A stretch of DNA of 64,000 bases from Gulosibacter sediminis (GCF_023370115.1 NZ_CP097160.1:124001-188000); one strand, 5' to 3'. Positions 8,567 through 19,880 are shown, numbered from the stretch's first letter. A program made the numbers and translations. Notes: generated by a model not told the origin, from the sequence alone.

Positions 8567-11500
8567 GTGCACGCACTTGCCAAGCTCAGCCTCGCCAACC
8601 GCGCCCTCATCGCTCTCATCACGATCTCGATCGCGATCTTCGGCGCGCTCCTCATGACGAACCTGAAGCAGGAGCTGATCCCCTCGATCTCGCTCCCGCA
8701 GGTATCGGTGGTGACGAGCTATCAGGGAGCCTCGCCCGAAATCGTGGACGAGGACGTCTCGCAGCCGATCGAGTCGGCGCTGCAGGGACTGCAGGGCCTC
8801 GACTCGACGACGACCACCTCGAGCGACGGCCAGTCGGTCGTCTCGGCGAGCTTCGAGTTCGGCACCGACATCGTCTATGCCGAGCAGCGCATCCAGCAGG
8901 CACTCAACCGCATCGACGCGCAGCTGCCCGAGGACGCCGACTGGAGCGTGCTCTCGGGCTCGATTGACGACCTGCCGGTCGTGCAGCTCGCGTTCACTGG
9001 CGACGACCCGACGCAGCTCGCCGAACGCGTCGAGCAGCTCGCCGTGCCCGAGCTGCGCGGCCTCGACGGCGTGCGTGCCGCCGACGTTTCGGGTGACCGT
9101 GCCGAGCGCATCACGATCGCGCCCGATCAGCCGGCGCTCGCGGCGAACGGCCTGTCGTTGCAGGACATCACCGACACGCTCGACGACGCCGGCGTGCTTG
9201 TGCCCGCCGGCACGATCACCGAGGGCGACGAGACGCTCACGGTGCAGGCGGGCGATCTGCTTGCGTCGGTCGACGAGCTCCGCGAGATTCCCATGCCGGT
9301 CTCGGCGGATGCGACGGCCCAGCAAGACCCGACGGCGCCGGCCGCAACCCCCACTGTCGTGACCCTCGGCGACGTCGCCGATGTTGAGCAGGACTACGCG
9401 CCCGTCACCTCGATCTCGCGCGTGAACGGCGAGGATGCGCTCACCGTCTCGGTCACGAAGCGCCCCTCGGCGAACACCGTCGAGGTTTCGCAGGCCGTCG
9501 CGTCGGTGCTGCCGGAGATCGAGGCGGCGCTCGGTGACGACATCACCGTCACCGTCGCGCTCGACCAGGCCCCGTTCATCCAGCAGTCGATCGACACGCT
9601 CGTCACCGAGGGCCTGCTCGGCCTAGCGTTCGCCGTGCTCGTCATCTTCTTCTTCCTCTTCTCGGTGCGCGCGACGCTCATCACGGCGATCTCGATCCCG
9701 ACCTCACTGCTCGTCACGTTCATCGCCCTCTACTTCCTCGACTACTCGCTCAACGTGCTCACGCTCGGCGCGCTGACGATCGCGATTGGCCGCGTCGTCG
9801 ACGACTCGATCGTGGTCGTCGAGAACATCCGCCGACACCTCACGATGAATCCGTCGGCCGCCCTGCGCGGCGGCGAGCGCGTCAAGGTGATCACCGAGGC
9901 GGTGCGCGAGGTCGGCATGGCCATCACGGCGTCGACGCTCGTGACGGTCGCCGTGTTCCTGCCCGTCATCTTCGTCGGCGACGTCACGGGCGAGCTGTTC
10001 CGACCCTTCGGCCTGACGAGCGCCGTCGCGCTGCTCGCCTCGCTGTTCGTCTCGCTCACGATCGTGCCGGTGCTCGCGTACTGGTTCATGGGCGGCTCGA
10101 AGGTGCGCAAGTCGGAGCTCGAGACGCACGGCGCGCACGCGGCGGGCGGCGAGGCCGACGAACCGCGCAACTGGCTGCAGAAGTTCTATGAGCCGCTGCT
10201 GCGCCGCATCATCGTGCGCCCGGGCTGGGTGCTCGTGGGTGCCGTCGTCGTGCTCGCCGGCACGATCGCGCTCATTCCGCTCATGAAGACGAACTTCCTT
10301 GGCTCGGCCGGGCAGAACACCTTCCAGATGTCGCAGGAGGTCGGCGTCAACGCCTCGCTTGACGCGAAGACCGAGTACGCCGAGCGGCTCGAGAGCGTGC
10401 TCGACGACACCGAGGGCATCGACATCGTGCAGGTGAGCTACGGCGGCGGCGACCTCATCTCGATGTTCACGGGTGGCGGCTCAGACACCATCACCTGGTC
10501 GATCACGACCGACCCCGAGGCCGACGCCGACGCGATCCAGTCGCAGCTGCGCGACGAGGTCGAGGGCCGCGACGACCTTGGCGACGTCGAGATCGGTGCG
10601 AGCGCCGGCTTCAGCACCGACGTTACGGTGCGCGTCAGCGCTCCCGACGCCGATGTACTGCGCGAGGCCGTTGACGCCGTGACCCTCGCGGTCGAGGGCG
10701 TCGAGGGCGTGCAGCAGGTGAACACCGGCATCGACGAAACCCGCCCATTCATCGAGCTCAACATCGACCAGACCGCGGCGGCCGAGGCCGGCCTCAATGA
10801 CGTCGCGATCGGCGGCCAGGTGATGCAGGCGCTCCAGCCCGTTCCCGCCGGCTCGATCATGCTCGACGGCAGCTCGTTGCAGGTCTACTTCGTCGGCGAC
10901 GAGGAGCCGCCGGTGAGCGTCGACGAGCTGCGCGAGCTCGACATTCAGACCGGCACCGGCGTCGTGCCGCTCAGCGACCTCGCCGACGTCGAGGTGACCG
11001 ACGGCCCCGTGTCGATCACCGCCGAGTCGAGCACGCCCTACACCGACATCACGATCGTCAGCGAGAGCGACGACCTGGGCGGCATGAGCAGCGCGATCAC
11101 CGAGGCGATCGACGGCATCGAGCTGCCGGGCGGCGCGACCGCCGAACTCGGTGGCAGCGCGGCCGATCAGCAGCAGGCATTCCAGCAGCTCGGCCTCGCG
11201 ATGCTCGCCGCGATCCTCGTGGTCTACATCGTCATGGTCGCGACGCTGAAGAGCCTGCTGCAGCCCCTGCTGCTGCTCGTGTCGGTGCCGTTCGCCGCGA
11301 CCGGCGCCATCCTGCTGCAGGTCGCCACGGGCCTGCCGCTCGGCGTCGCCTCGCTCATCGGCGTGTTGATGCTGATCGGCATCGTCGTGACGAACGCGAT
11401 CGTGCTCATCGACCTCGTCAACCAGTTCAGGTCGAGGGGCAACGACGTGCGCGAGGCGACCTTCGACGGCGCCACGCGCCGTGTGCGCCCGATCGTCATG

Positions 11501-11737
11501 ACCGCGCTCGCGACCATTCTCGCGCTCACCCCGATGGCGCTCGGCATCACGGGCCACGGCGGCTTCATCTCGCAGCCGATGGCGGTCGTCGTCATCGGTG
11601 GCCTGCTCTCGTCGACGCTGCTCACGCTCGTCGTGTTGCCCGCGCTCTATGTGCTCGTCGAGGGGCGTCGCGAGAAGCGGGCGAAGCGCCGCGCCGAGCG
11701 CAACGAGCAGAAGCTGCGGGAGGCCGGCCTGGCGTAG
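8567..11737 (+). CDS. AcrB/HAE1-type RND efflux transporter permease
   Basis: From the GTG at 8567 the product has 1056 residues, the size of hydrophobe/amphiphile RND pumps. TM1 begins NRALIALITISIAIFGALL; the porter motif EDVSQPIESALQGLQGLDSTTT follows, and TM4 carries GRVVDDSIVVVENIRRHL with the two proton-relay aspartates. The C-terminal half repeats the fold with TM helices near 900-1030 and ends in a basic tail. RND pumps use the proton gradient. No membrane-fusion or outer-membrane partner is adjacent, as expected for a monoderm cell, so it probably acts alone. The ribosome site is poor and the exact start is uncertain by a few codons. Confidence 0.9.
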   Translation: MHALAKLSLANRALIALITISIAIFGALLMTNLKQELIPSISLPQVSVVTSYQGASPEIVDEDVSQPIESALQGLQGLDSTTTTSSDGQSVVSASFEFGTDIVYAEQRIQQALNRIDAQLPEDADWSVLSGSIDDLPVVQLAFTGDDPTQLAERVEQLAVPELRGLDGVRAADVSGDRAERITIAPDQPALAANGLSLQDITDTLDDAGVLVPAGTITEGDETLTVQAGDLLASVDELREIPMPVSADATAQQDPTAPAATPTVVTLGDVADVEQDYAPVTSISRVNGEDALTVSVTKRPSANTVEVSQAVASVLPEIEAALGDDITVTVALDQAPFIQQSIDTLVTEGLLGLAFAVLVIFFFLFSVRATLITAISIPTSLLVTFIALYFLDYSLNVLTLGALTIAIGRVVDDSIVVVENIRRHLTMNPSAALRGGERVKVITEAVREVGMAITASTLVTVAVFLPVIFVGDVTGELFRPFGLTSAVALLASLFVSLTIVPVLAYWFMGGSKVRKSELETHGAHAAGGEADEPRNWLQKFYEPLLRRIIVRPGWVLVGAVVVLAGTIALIPLMKTNFLGSAGQNTFQMSQEVGVNASLDAKTEYAERLESVLDDTEGIDIVQVSYGGGDLISMFTGGGSDTITWSITTDPEADADAIQSQLRDEVEGRDDLGDVEIGASAGFSTDVTVRVSAPDADVLREAVDAVTLAVEGVEGVQQVNTGIDETRPFIELNIDQTAAAEAGLNDVAIGGQVMQALQPVPAGSIMLDGSSLQVYFVGDEEPPVSVDELRELDIQTGTGVVPLSDLADVEVTDGPVSITAESSTPYTDITIVSESDDLGGMSSAITEAIDGIELPGGATAELGGSAADQQQAFQQLGLAMLAAILVVYIVMVATLKSLLQPLLLLVSVPFAATGAILLQVATGLPLGVASLIGVLMLIGIVVTNAIVLIDLVNQFRSRGNDVREATFDGATRRVRPIVMTALATILALTPMALGITGHGGFISQPMAVVVIGGLLSSTLLTLVVLPALYVLVEGRREKRAKRRAERNEQKLREAGLA

Positions 11738-11775
11738 CTCGCTAGGCTGGGGAGTCAGCAACCAGGAGGTGCCAG

Positions 11776-13161
11776 ATGGCCCGCGGCTACAAGGCCCCCT
11801 CGAACTACGACCCGCGCAAGAAGAAGGGCGCGGGCAAGTTCAACAACAAGCGCTACCGCCCCGAGCCGTCCGCGCGCCCCGCGCCGACGCCGCCCGAGAA
11901 GGGCGCGCCGAAGCGCGAGGCGCCCGAGCGGCGTGCCCCGCGCATCCCGACCGACGAGGTGTACGCACCCCTGCCGGCCACGACCATCACTGCCGCCGAG
12001 GCCGAGGGCGTGTCGTTCGCCGACCTCGGGCTCGGGCCGCGCATTATCCGCGAGCTCGCCAAGCAGGGCGCCGAGACGCCCTACCCGCTGCAGGTGGCGA
12101 CGATTCCGGATGCGCTGGCCGGCCGCAATGTGCTTGGCCGCGGCCGCACGGGCTCGGGCAAGACCATCGCGTTCGGCGCGGCGCTCGTCGAGCGGCTGTT
12201 TCTGCTGCGCGGCAAGCGCGGCCGCGTCGAGGGTCGCGCCCCGCAGGCGCTCGTGCTCGCGCCGACCCGCGAGCTCGCCCTGCAGATCGACCGCACCATT
12301 CAGCCCTTCGCCCGCGCGATCGGCTTCTTTACGACGCAGCTCTACGGCGGCGTGCCCGCGGCGCGCCAGCGCGAGGGGCTCAAGCGCGGCGTCGACATCG
12401 TCATCGGCACCCCGGGCCGCATCAACGATCTCGCCGACCGCGGCACGCTCGACCTCAGCCAGGTGGTCATCACGGTGCTCGACGAGGCCGACATCATGAG
12501 CGACATGGGGTTCATCGAACAGGTGAACAGCATCCTGTTCCGCACCCGACCCTCGGGCCAGCGGATGCTCTTCTCTGCCACGCTCGACAGCCAGGTTCGC
12601 GGCCTGGTCGAGCGCTACCTGCCGAACCCGGCCGTCTACGAGGTGGCCGACGACCGTGCGGCAATCGACCACCGCATCCTCACCGTTCGTCGCGACGACA
12701 AGGATGCGGTGGCCGCGCAGCTCGCCGGCTCGGGCGGCCGCGTGCTCGTGTTCGTGCGCACGAAGCTCGGCGCCGACCGGCTCGTCGAGGCTTTCGCCGA
12801 GCACGGCGTGACCTCGCTCGCCCTCCACGGCGACCTGACGCAGGAGCAGCGCACCGAGAACCTCGACCGCTTTCAGTCGGGCAAGGTTGACGTGCTTGTC
12901 GCGACCGACGTCGCCGCGCGCGGCATCCACGTCGACGACATCCGCCTCGTCGTGCAGTTCGACCCGCCGATCGGCCACAAGACCTACGTGCACCGCGCCG
13001 GTCGCACGGGCCGGGCGGAGGCGAGCGGCACGGTGATCACGCTCGTCACGCCCTCGCACCGCGACCGGATGCGCGACATGCTCGTCGAGGCCGGCGTTGA
13101 GGCGCACGTGCAGCCCGCATCGCCGGGCGGCCGCGAGCTCGACGAGTTCGCGCAGTTCTAA
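11776..13161 (+). CDS. DEAD-box ATP-dependent RNA helicase
   Basis: A 461-residue RNA helicase beginning seven bases after a strong AGGAGG. After a basic Lys/Pro-rich N-terminus it shows all core motifs in order: GRGRTGSGKT (Walker A), PTRELA, GG, TPGR, DEAD, SAT, then in lobe two VATDVAARGIHV and HRAGRTGRA. Such helicases remodel structured RNA in ribosome assembly, decay or cold response. The position after the RND gene (38 bases) allows read-through, but the own strong ribosome site suggests independent use. Confidence 0.95.
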   Translation: MARGYKAPSNYDPRKKKGAGKFNNKRYRPEPSARPAPTPPEKGAPKREAPERRAPRIPTDEVYAPLPATTITAAEAEGVSFADLGLGPRIIRELAKQGAETPYPLQVATIPDALAGRNVLGRGRTGSGKTIAFGAALVERLFLLRGKRGRVEGRAPQALVLAPTRELALQIDRTIQPFARAIGFFTTQLYGGVPAARQREGLKRGVDIVIGTPGRINDLADRGTLDLSQVVITVLDEADIMSDMGFIEQVNSILFRTRPSGQRMLFSATLDSQVRGLVERYLPNPAVYEVADDRAAIDHRILTVRRDDKDAVAAQLAGSGGRVLVFVRTKLGADRLVEAFAEHGVTSLALHGDLTQEQRTENLDRFQSGKVDVLVATDVAARGIHVDDIRLVVQFDPPIGHKTYVHRAGRTGRAEASGTVITLVTPSHRDRMRDMLVEAGVEAHVQPASPGGRELDEFAQF

Positions 13162-13272
13162 CCCCTGGGCCGGGCGGGGTTTGCCTCGTGTTCACGGAGG
13201 CGACACCTGCCGCTTAGGTGAGCGGGATTGGGTGGCTAGGTTCAACCCCCGCCCCTGCCCCAGGAGTTCTGA

Positions 13273-16263
13273 ATGCGCACTCGTCGCCCGCTTTCGCTGC
13301 TCGCTGCTGCGACGATCGGCTGCGCCGGCCTCATGGCCGCGCCCTCGATCGCGATGGCCGCGCCGGTCGAAAACAACATTGTCATCAACGAGGTCGTCTA
13401 CGACGACGTCTCGGGCAGCGAAGACGCGATCGAGCTTTACAACGCGGGCTCGGCCGCCGTCGACCTCGCCGGGTGGAGCGTCCACGACGACAAGGACCGC
13501 CCGGGCGAGGGCGAACTGAGCGGCAGCATTGCGCCGGGCGAGTTCCTCGTGCTCAACGCCGATGTCGAGTTCACCTTTGGCCTCGGCAAGGGCGACTCGG
13601 TCGTGCTCAAGGACGCCTCGGGCGCCGAGGTCGACCGCCTCGACTACGAGAACACCGCGCCGCTCGCCGACTGGTCGCGCTGCGAGGACGGCACGGGCGC
13701 GTGGGCGCCCGGCACCGAGGTGACCCTTGGCGCCGCGAACAACTGCGAGCCCGTCGAGGTCGAGCCGACCCCGGCCGAGCTCATCCTCAACGAGATCGAC
13801 TCGTCGCCCGCCGACTGGGTCGAGTTCACGAACCCTGGTGATGAGGCGCTCGACATCTCGGGCTTCGAGATCCGCGACAACTCCGATGACCACCGCTGGC
13901 GCTTCCCTGCCGGCACCTCGATCGCGCCGGGCGAGTACCTCGTCGTCGACGCGGCGAGCGAGGGCGAGTACTTCGACGACGCCACCGACACGTACGTGCC
14001 CGGCACGTTCGAGACCGCGATCGGCATCGGCTCGGGCGACAGCATTCGCGTCTACGACGCAGCTGGCACGCTCATTCAGAACTACAGCTGGACGGAACAC
14101 CCGGCCATCGACGGTGACGAGACCGCCGCGACGTGGTCGCGCTACCCGGATGCGACGGGCAACTTCACGCTGAGCTACGCCACCCCGGGCGCCGCGAACG
14201 AGGGCGTCGCCCCGAGCGTCGCGATCAACGAGATCGAGTCGAACGGTGACCTCACCGACTGGGCCGAGATCATGAACACCGGCGCCACCGCGATTGACAT
14301 CTCGGGCTGGACGCTCATGGACAACGACCCGATCGGCCACGCCGCCGACGTGACGCCGCTCGCCGACGGCACGACGCTGCAGCCGGGCGAGTTCTTCGTC
14401 TTCGACGGCGGCGAGCACTTCACCTTCGGACTTGGCGCGGGCGACACCGCGACGATCCGCGACGCGGCTGGCGTGACGGTTGCCGAACATAGCTATGCGG
14501 AGCACGCGGATGGTGTGCTCGCGCGCTGCCCGGACGGCACGGGCGACTTCGTCGACGTCGCCGTCGCGACCAAGGGCGAGGCGAACTCGTGCGGCAACCC
14601 GGTTGTGCTCAACGAGGTTGAGTCGTCTGACGCCGCGGGCGGCGACGACTGGATCGAGCTCTACAACCCGCTCGACGAGCCGCTCGATGTGTCGGGCCTC
14701 GGCGTGATGGACAGCAACGACCGCGACTCCACGATCGCCGCCGGCACCGTCATCGAGGCGAACGGCTACCTCGTGCTCACTGAGAGCGACTTCGGCTTCG
14801 GCCTCGGCGGAAGCGATGAGGTGCGCATCGTCGACGGCGACACTGTCGTCGAACAGACCGCGTGGACCGAGCACGCCGACGCGACCTGGGGCCGCTGCCC
14901 CGACACGACCGGCGACTACGGCGTGACGAGCGAGCCCACCCCGGGCGAGCGCAACAAGTGCGCGGGCATTCCCGACGTCATGGCCTGGCCCGGCAGCCAG
15001 GACGTGACGGTGCAGGACACCGAGCCCACGTTCCTCGAGGACTCCTCGGGCCTCGAATTCGCCGACGGGGTGCTCTGGGCCGTCGACAACGGCACCGGCA
15101 CCATCTGGAAGCTTGACGCGCAGGCCGACGGCAGCGTTTCGCTCGCTGACGGCTGGGCTGACGGCAAGCGCGTGCGCTACGCCAAGGACGCCGACAATCC
15201 CGACGCCGCGGGCCCCGATACTGAGGGCATCACGGTCGACGGCGACGGCCTGGTCTACGTCGCTTCTGAGCGTGACAACAGCGACAAGGGCGTGAACTAC
15301 AACAGCGTGCTCGTCGTGGACCCGAACGAGGCCGGTCCCGACCTCATCGCGCAGCACGAGTGGGATCTCACCTCGCTGCTCCCGGCCGTGAACGCGAACG
15401 TGGGCATTGAGGCCGTCGAGTGGGTTTCGAACGACGCGCTGGGCGACCAGCTCGTCGGCGAGCAGGGCGTCTACGACCCCGCGAACTACCCGAACGCGGT
15501 CGCCGACGGCGTCTTCTTCGTCGCGCTCGAGGACAACGGTCACGTCTACGCCTTCGTGTTCAACGCCGACGGCTCGGCCGAGCTCGTTGCCGACCTCGAC
15601 CCGCAGATCGGCGGCGGCATGGGCCTTGACTACGACGAGGCACTCGGCGTGCTCTGGGTTGAGGCGGACGACGGCTACAACGGGCGCCTCGCGCAGCTCA
15701 CGCTCAACGGCACCACCACGCCCGACGCCGTGCACATCGACCGCCCGACCAGCATGGAGAACCTGAACAACGAGGGCTTCGCCGTGGCGTCGATCGACTT
15801 CTGCGTCGACGGCCAGCGCCCCGCCTGGTGGTTCGCCGACGGCGTGCAGCCGGAGGCCCTGCGCTCGGCCATGCTCGACTGCGAGGTGCAGGATGGCGGC
15901 ACGGAGACTCCGGCCCCGACGCCCACCCCGACTCCGACTGACCCAGAGGCGACCGAGCAGCCGGTCGAGACCAACGGACCGGGCCAGAGTGTGGACCCGA
16001 GCGAGTCGGAGACCCCGGTCGCCACGGAGACGCAGGGCGGCTCGGGTGCAGGCTCGACTTCGGGTGCGACTTCTGGTGCGGGTTCGACCAGCACCCCCGC
16101 TGCCGGCGACAACAACGAGTCCGGCACCAACAACGAGGCTGGCGGCAACGGCCTCGCCACCACCGGCGCCGAGGGCATCGTCCCGCTGCTCGCCCTGAGC
16201 GGCGTGCTGCTCGCCGCGAGCCTGGTGCTCATGCGCATCCGTCGTGGCAATCACGCGGAGTAG
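13273..16263 (+). CDS. Wall-anchored surface protein with four lamin-tail-like domains
   Basis: The 996-residue protein starts 10 bases after AGGAG with a signal peptide (MRTRRPLSLLAAATIGCAGL then cleavage near AMA-AP). Four lamin-tail-type beta-sandwich repeats occupy about residues 34-150, 165-310, 315-435 and 440-560, each with an I-N-E-[IV] opening and W-[IV]-E-[LFI] strand. A six-bladed-propeller-like or phytase-like domain (about 570-860) and a Pro/Thr-rich linker follow. The end has LATTG (961-965), a hydrophobic helix and RIRRG, the signal of class E (LAXTG) sortases. It should be covalently attached to peptidoglycan. Lamin-tail domains often accompany nucleases or surface enzymes; no nuclease motif is seen here. 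Confidence 0.85.
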   Translation: MRTRRPLSLLAAATIGCAGLMAAPSIAMAAPVENNIVINEVVYDDVSGSEDAIELYNAGSAAVDLAGWSVHDDKDRPGEGELSGSIAPGEFLVLNADVEFTFGLGKGDSVVLKDASGAEVDRLDYENTAPLADWSRCEDGTGAWAPGTEVTLGAANNCEPVEVEPTPAELILNEIDSSPADWVEFTNPGDEALDISGFEIRDNSDDHRWRFPAGTSIAPGEYLVVDAASEGEYFDDATDTYVPGTFETAIGIGSGDSIRVYDAAGTLIQNYSWTEHPAIDGDETAATWSRYPDATGNFTLSYATPGAANEGVAPSVAINEIESNGDLTDWAEIMNTGATAIDISGWTLMDNDPIGHAADVTPLADGTTLQPGEFFVFDGGEHFTFGLGAGDTATIRDAAGVTVAEHSYAEHADGVLARCPDGTGDFVDVAVATKGEANSCGNPVVLNEVESSDAAGGDDWIELYNPLDEPLDVSGLGVMDSNDRDSTIAAGTVIEANGYLVLTESDFGFGLGGSDEVRIVDGDTVVEQTAWTEHADATWGRCPDTTGDYGVTSEPTPGERNKCAGIPDVMAWPGSQDVTVQDTEPTFLEDSSGLEFADGVLWAVDNGTGTIWKLDAQADGSVSLADGWADGKRVRYAKDADNPDAAGPDTEGITVDGDGLVYVASERDNSDKGVNYNSVLVVDPNEAGPDLIAQHEWDLTSLLPAVNANVGIEAVEWVSNDALGDQLVGEQGVYDPANYPNAVADGVFFVALEDNGHVYAFVFNADGSAELVADLDPQIGGGMGLDYDEALGVLWVEADDGYNGRLAQLTLNGTTTPDAVHIDRPTSMENLNNEGFAVASIDFCVDGQRPAWWFADGVQPEALRSAMLDCEVQDGGTETPAPTPTPTPTDPEATEQPVETNGPGQSVDPSESETPVATETQGGSGAGSTSGATSGAGSTSTPAAGDNNESGTNNEAGGNGLATTGAEGIVPLLALSGVLLAASLVLMRIRRGNHAE

Positions 16264-16277
16264 CGAGCGCGAACAAG

Positions 16278-16317
16278 CAAGTAGGCGGGCGTCCCGATTG
16301 GGGCGCCCGCCTTCTTG
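16278..16317. terminator. Bidirectional hairpin terminator between surface protein and ecfT
   Basis: A stem of AGGCGGGCG and CGCCCGCCT, extended inside by CCC/GGG around a GATT loop and outside by CAAG/CTTG. It lies between two convergent genes and can serve both. Confidence 0.85.
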
Positions 16318-16329
16318 TCGGTCGGTCAG

Positions 16330-17096
16330 CTAGGCGAGCCCGACGACGAAGCACGTGGCAAAGGCGGCCAGCCCCACGACAAGAAAAACCCAGTCGGTTG
16401 CAACGATGCGCAGCGGGTGGCGCTCGGTGCGGGTGGCGGCGTAGCCGAAGCCGCGAGCATCCATGGCGAGGGCGACGCGGTCGGCGTGCCGCATCGACGC
16501 GGCGAGCAGGGGCACGAGCGAGGCGCGCTGCCGGCGGAACCAGCCGCCAACGCCCCGCCCGAACACCATGCCGCGGGCTCGGTGCGCGCGGCGGATGTTC
16601 TCGAGCTCGGTGCGAAACCGCGGTACGAAGCGAATCGCCGCGAGCCCCGCGTAGCCGAAGCGATAGGGCACGTGCAGGTGCTGCACGAGCGCCCGCACGA
16701 AGTCGTCGCCCGAGGTCGAGGAGCCGCTGAGCAGCGCGAGCGCGAACAAGGCGATGAGCCGTAGTGAGTTCGCGAGGCCGTGCTCCCACGTGCCGAGCGT
16801 GAACTGCCAGTCGCCGAGCTGCGCGAGCACCGGCGTGCCCTCGCCGAGCACGGGGTTCACCCAGACGCCGAGGGTGATCGAAAGAATGAACGCGAGCACG
16901 GGCAGGCCGACGAGCAGCGCGATGCGCCGCCGCCAGCGCATTCGCGTGCCGACGAGTACAAGTACGAGTGCCACCGAGCCGACCAGCGCGGGCACGCGCC
17001 AGCCGTCGACGAAGAACAGCGCCACCATTGGCACGAGCGCGACCACGAACTTGCTCAACGGGTGGATGTGGTGGAGGAACGGTTGGCGCTCGGAGG

Positions 17097-17100
<4 letters not shown>
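16330..17100 (-). CDS. Energy-coupling factor transporter transmembrane protein EcfT
   Basis: The T component that couples the ATPase to the substrate-binding S protein. The 256-residue protein has about five to six membrane helices and the cytoplasmic coupling helices marked by the Ala-Arg-Gly signatures HRARGMVFGRG (about 170) and AMDARGFGYA (about 215). The ATG at 17100 overlaps the stop of the ATPase gene (ATGA) and has AGGTG five bases upstream, so translation is coupled. Third gene of an S-A-T operon like ykoE-ykoD-ykoC. Confidence 0.9.
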
Positions 17101-18766
<1,666 letters not shown>

Positions 18767-18770
<4 letters not shown>

Positions 18771-19324
18771 CGTTGCCGGCGCTCGTCCTGCTGCAGCCCG
18801 CGCGCGACGCCCGCGCGGTCGAGCGCGCCCGCGAGCCAGACGCCGACCATCGTGAACACGAGCGGCGAGATGAGGAAGCAGCCGACGATGAGGATGGTGC
18901 CGGCCCTGCCGTAGTCCTCGCCGCCCAGGATGCCGAACGCCGCGCCCGCCGTGATGCCGGCGCTGAGCACGCCGCTCACCACGAAGAGCCAGGGTCGCCA
19001 GATGCGGTAGCGGGTGACGAGGAACGGGATCTCTTGCACCACGCCGATCATGAGGCTCGTGAGGAACGCCATGAAGAAGATGGGCTGGAACGGGCTTGCG
19101 ACGAGGCCCGAGAGCGCCGTGGTGAGCAGCGCGATGCCGGGCCGGCGGAACAGCGCCTGCGCGAGCGCGCCCGGCAAGAAGTAAAGGCCCATCGTGAGGC
19201 CGTAGACGAAGGGCACCGTGTTCACCGTGATGAGCCCGAGCCAGGCGTGGGCGGTGAACAAGACACCGCCGGCAACGCCAATGGCGGCGCACGTCATGAG
19301 CAGACGCGTACTGATGTTCTTCAT
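18767..19324 (-). CDS. ECF transporter S component, YkoE family
   Basis: A 185-residue integral membrane protein with about five helices. The segment GLYFLPGALAQALFRRPGIALL and the later QEIPFLVTRYRIW resemble YkoE, the substrate-capture subunit for thiamine or hydroxymethylpyrimidine. The ATG at 19324 has GAGGTG just upstream and a hairpin directly before that. YkoE identity rests on recalled family pattern and on the fused double ATPase behind it, so the substrate is a reasoned guess. No TPP riboswitch motif is recognisable upstream. Confidence 0.75.
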
Positions 19325-19334
19325 GGGCACCTCT

Positions 19335-19354
19335 TCACCCAATTCTAAGGGTGA
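19335..19354 (-). promoter_or_regulatory. Leader hairpin next to the ribosome site of the ECF operon
   Basis: On the minus strand TCACCC and GGGTGA pair perfectly around an eight-base loop, and the 3' arm runs directly into AAGAGGTG, the ribosome site of the S component. The position could modulate access to the site. It is not a recognised riboswitch. Confidence 0.4.
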
Positions 19355-19484
19355 CCTGACCGGGAGGGACTGCGGACGCCGGAATACACACCTGTAATTT
19401 GCCGCGACTCAAGGTGCGCGTTACCGAGGGTGGGTAGCGTTCGGGCAAAGCAATCGCGTTCGTGCGCCGAAGGGGGAGGTGGCT

Positions 19485-19880
19485 ATGTCGTCGACAAGCG
19501 TGGTCGTGGTGGAGCCGCACCTGCTGGTTCGGGCAGGCTTCTCGCTCATTCTCGACGCCCCCGCCGACCTCGATGTCGTCGGCCAGGGTGAGACCGTCGA
19601 CGAGCTCGTGCAGCTCGCCGACCTGAAGCGCCCCGACATCGTGTGCGTCGCGGCGAAGTTCGCCGATGGTTCGACCGTGATGGATGCGCTCGAGCGGCTC
19701 ACGCACGTGGAGGGCTATCGGCCCGTGGTGTTGCTGCTCACCGGCAAGCACGACGCCGAGGTCGTCGACGTCGCGACGAGTCGCGGGGTCGCCGCCGTGA
19801 TCTCGAAGTTCGCGACGCCGGAGGACATCGTCGACGTGGTTCGCGCGGCCGCCCAGGGGACTGTTACACGACTTCCGTAG
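19485..19880 (+). CDS. Stand-alone degenerate receiver domain protein
   Basis: A 131-residue protein with the NarL-type receiver fold (VVVVEPHLLVRAGFSLIL at the N-terminus; LLLTGKHD and AVISKFATPEDIV near the C-terminus) and no DNA-binding domain. Where active receivers have the phospho-acceptor Asp (LMDLRM) it has CVAAKF, so residue 56 is Ala. The acidic pocket before it is reduced to one Glu (VEPH for ADDH); the switch Thr and conserved Lys remain. The ATG at 19485 follows GGGGGAGG. It lies 40 bases before an ABC exporter operon, suggesting a phosphorylation-independent adaptor or regulator of that neighbour, which is inference. Confidence 0.75.
   Translation: MSSTSVVVVEPHLLVRAGFSLILDAPADLDVVGQGETVDELVQLADLKRPDIVCVAAKFADGSTVMDALERLTHVEGYRPVVLLLTGKHDAEVVDVATSRGVAAVISKFATPEDIVDVVRAAAQGTVTRLP

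Noticed and set aside
13192-16254. A 1020-codon leftward open frame opposite the lamin-tail surface protein
   Set aside because: It is the mirror of a GC-rich gene with strong third-position bias. It is Arg/Val/Ala-rich, has no recognisable domain, and the rightward gene has signal peptide, domains and sorting motif.
19341-19480. TPP or cobalamin riboswitch before the ECF operon
   Set aside because: None of the conserved thi-box or B12-box segments could be located on the minus strand.
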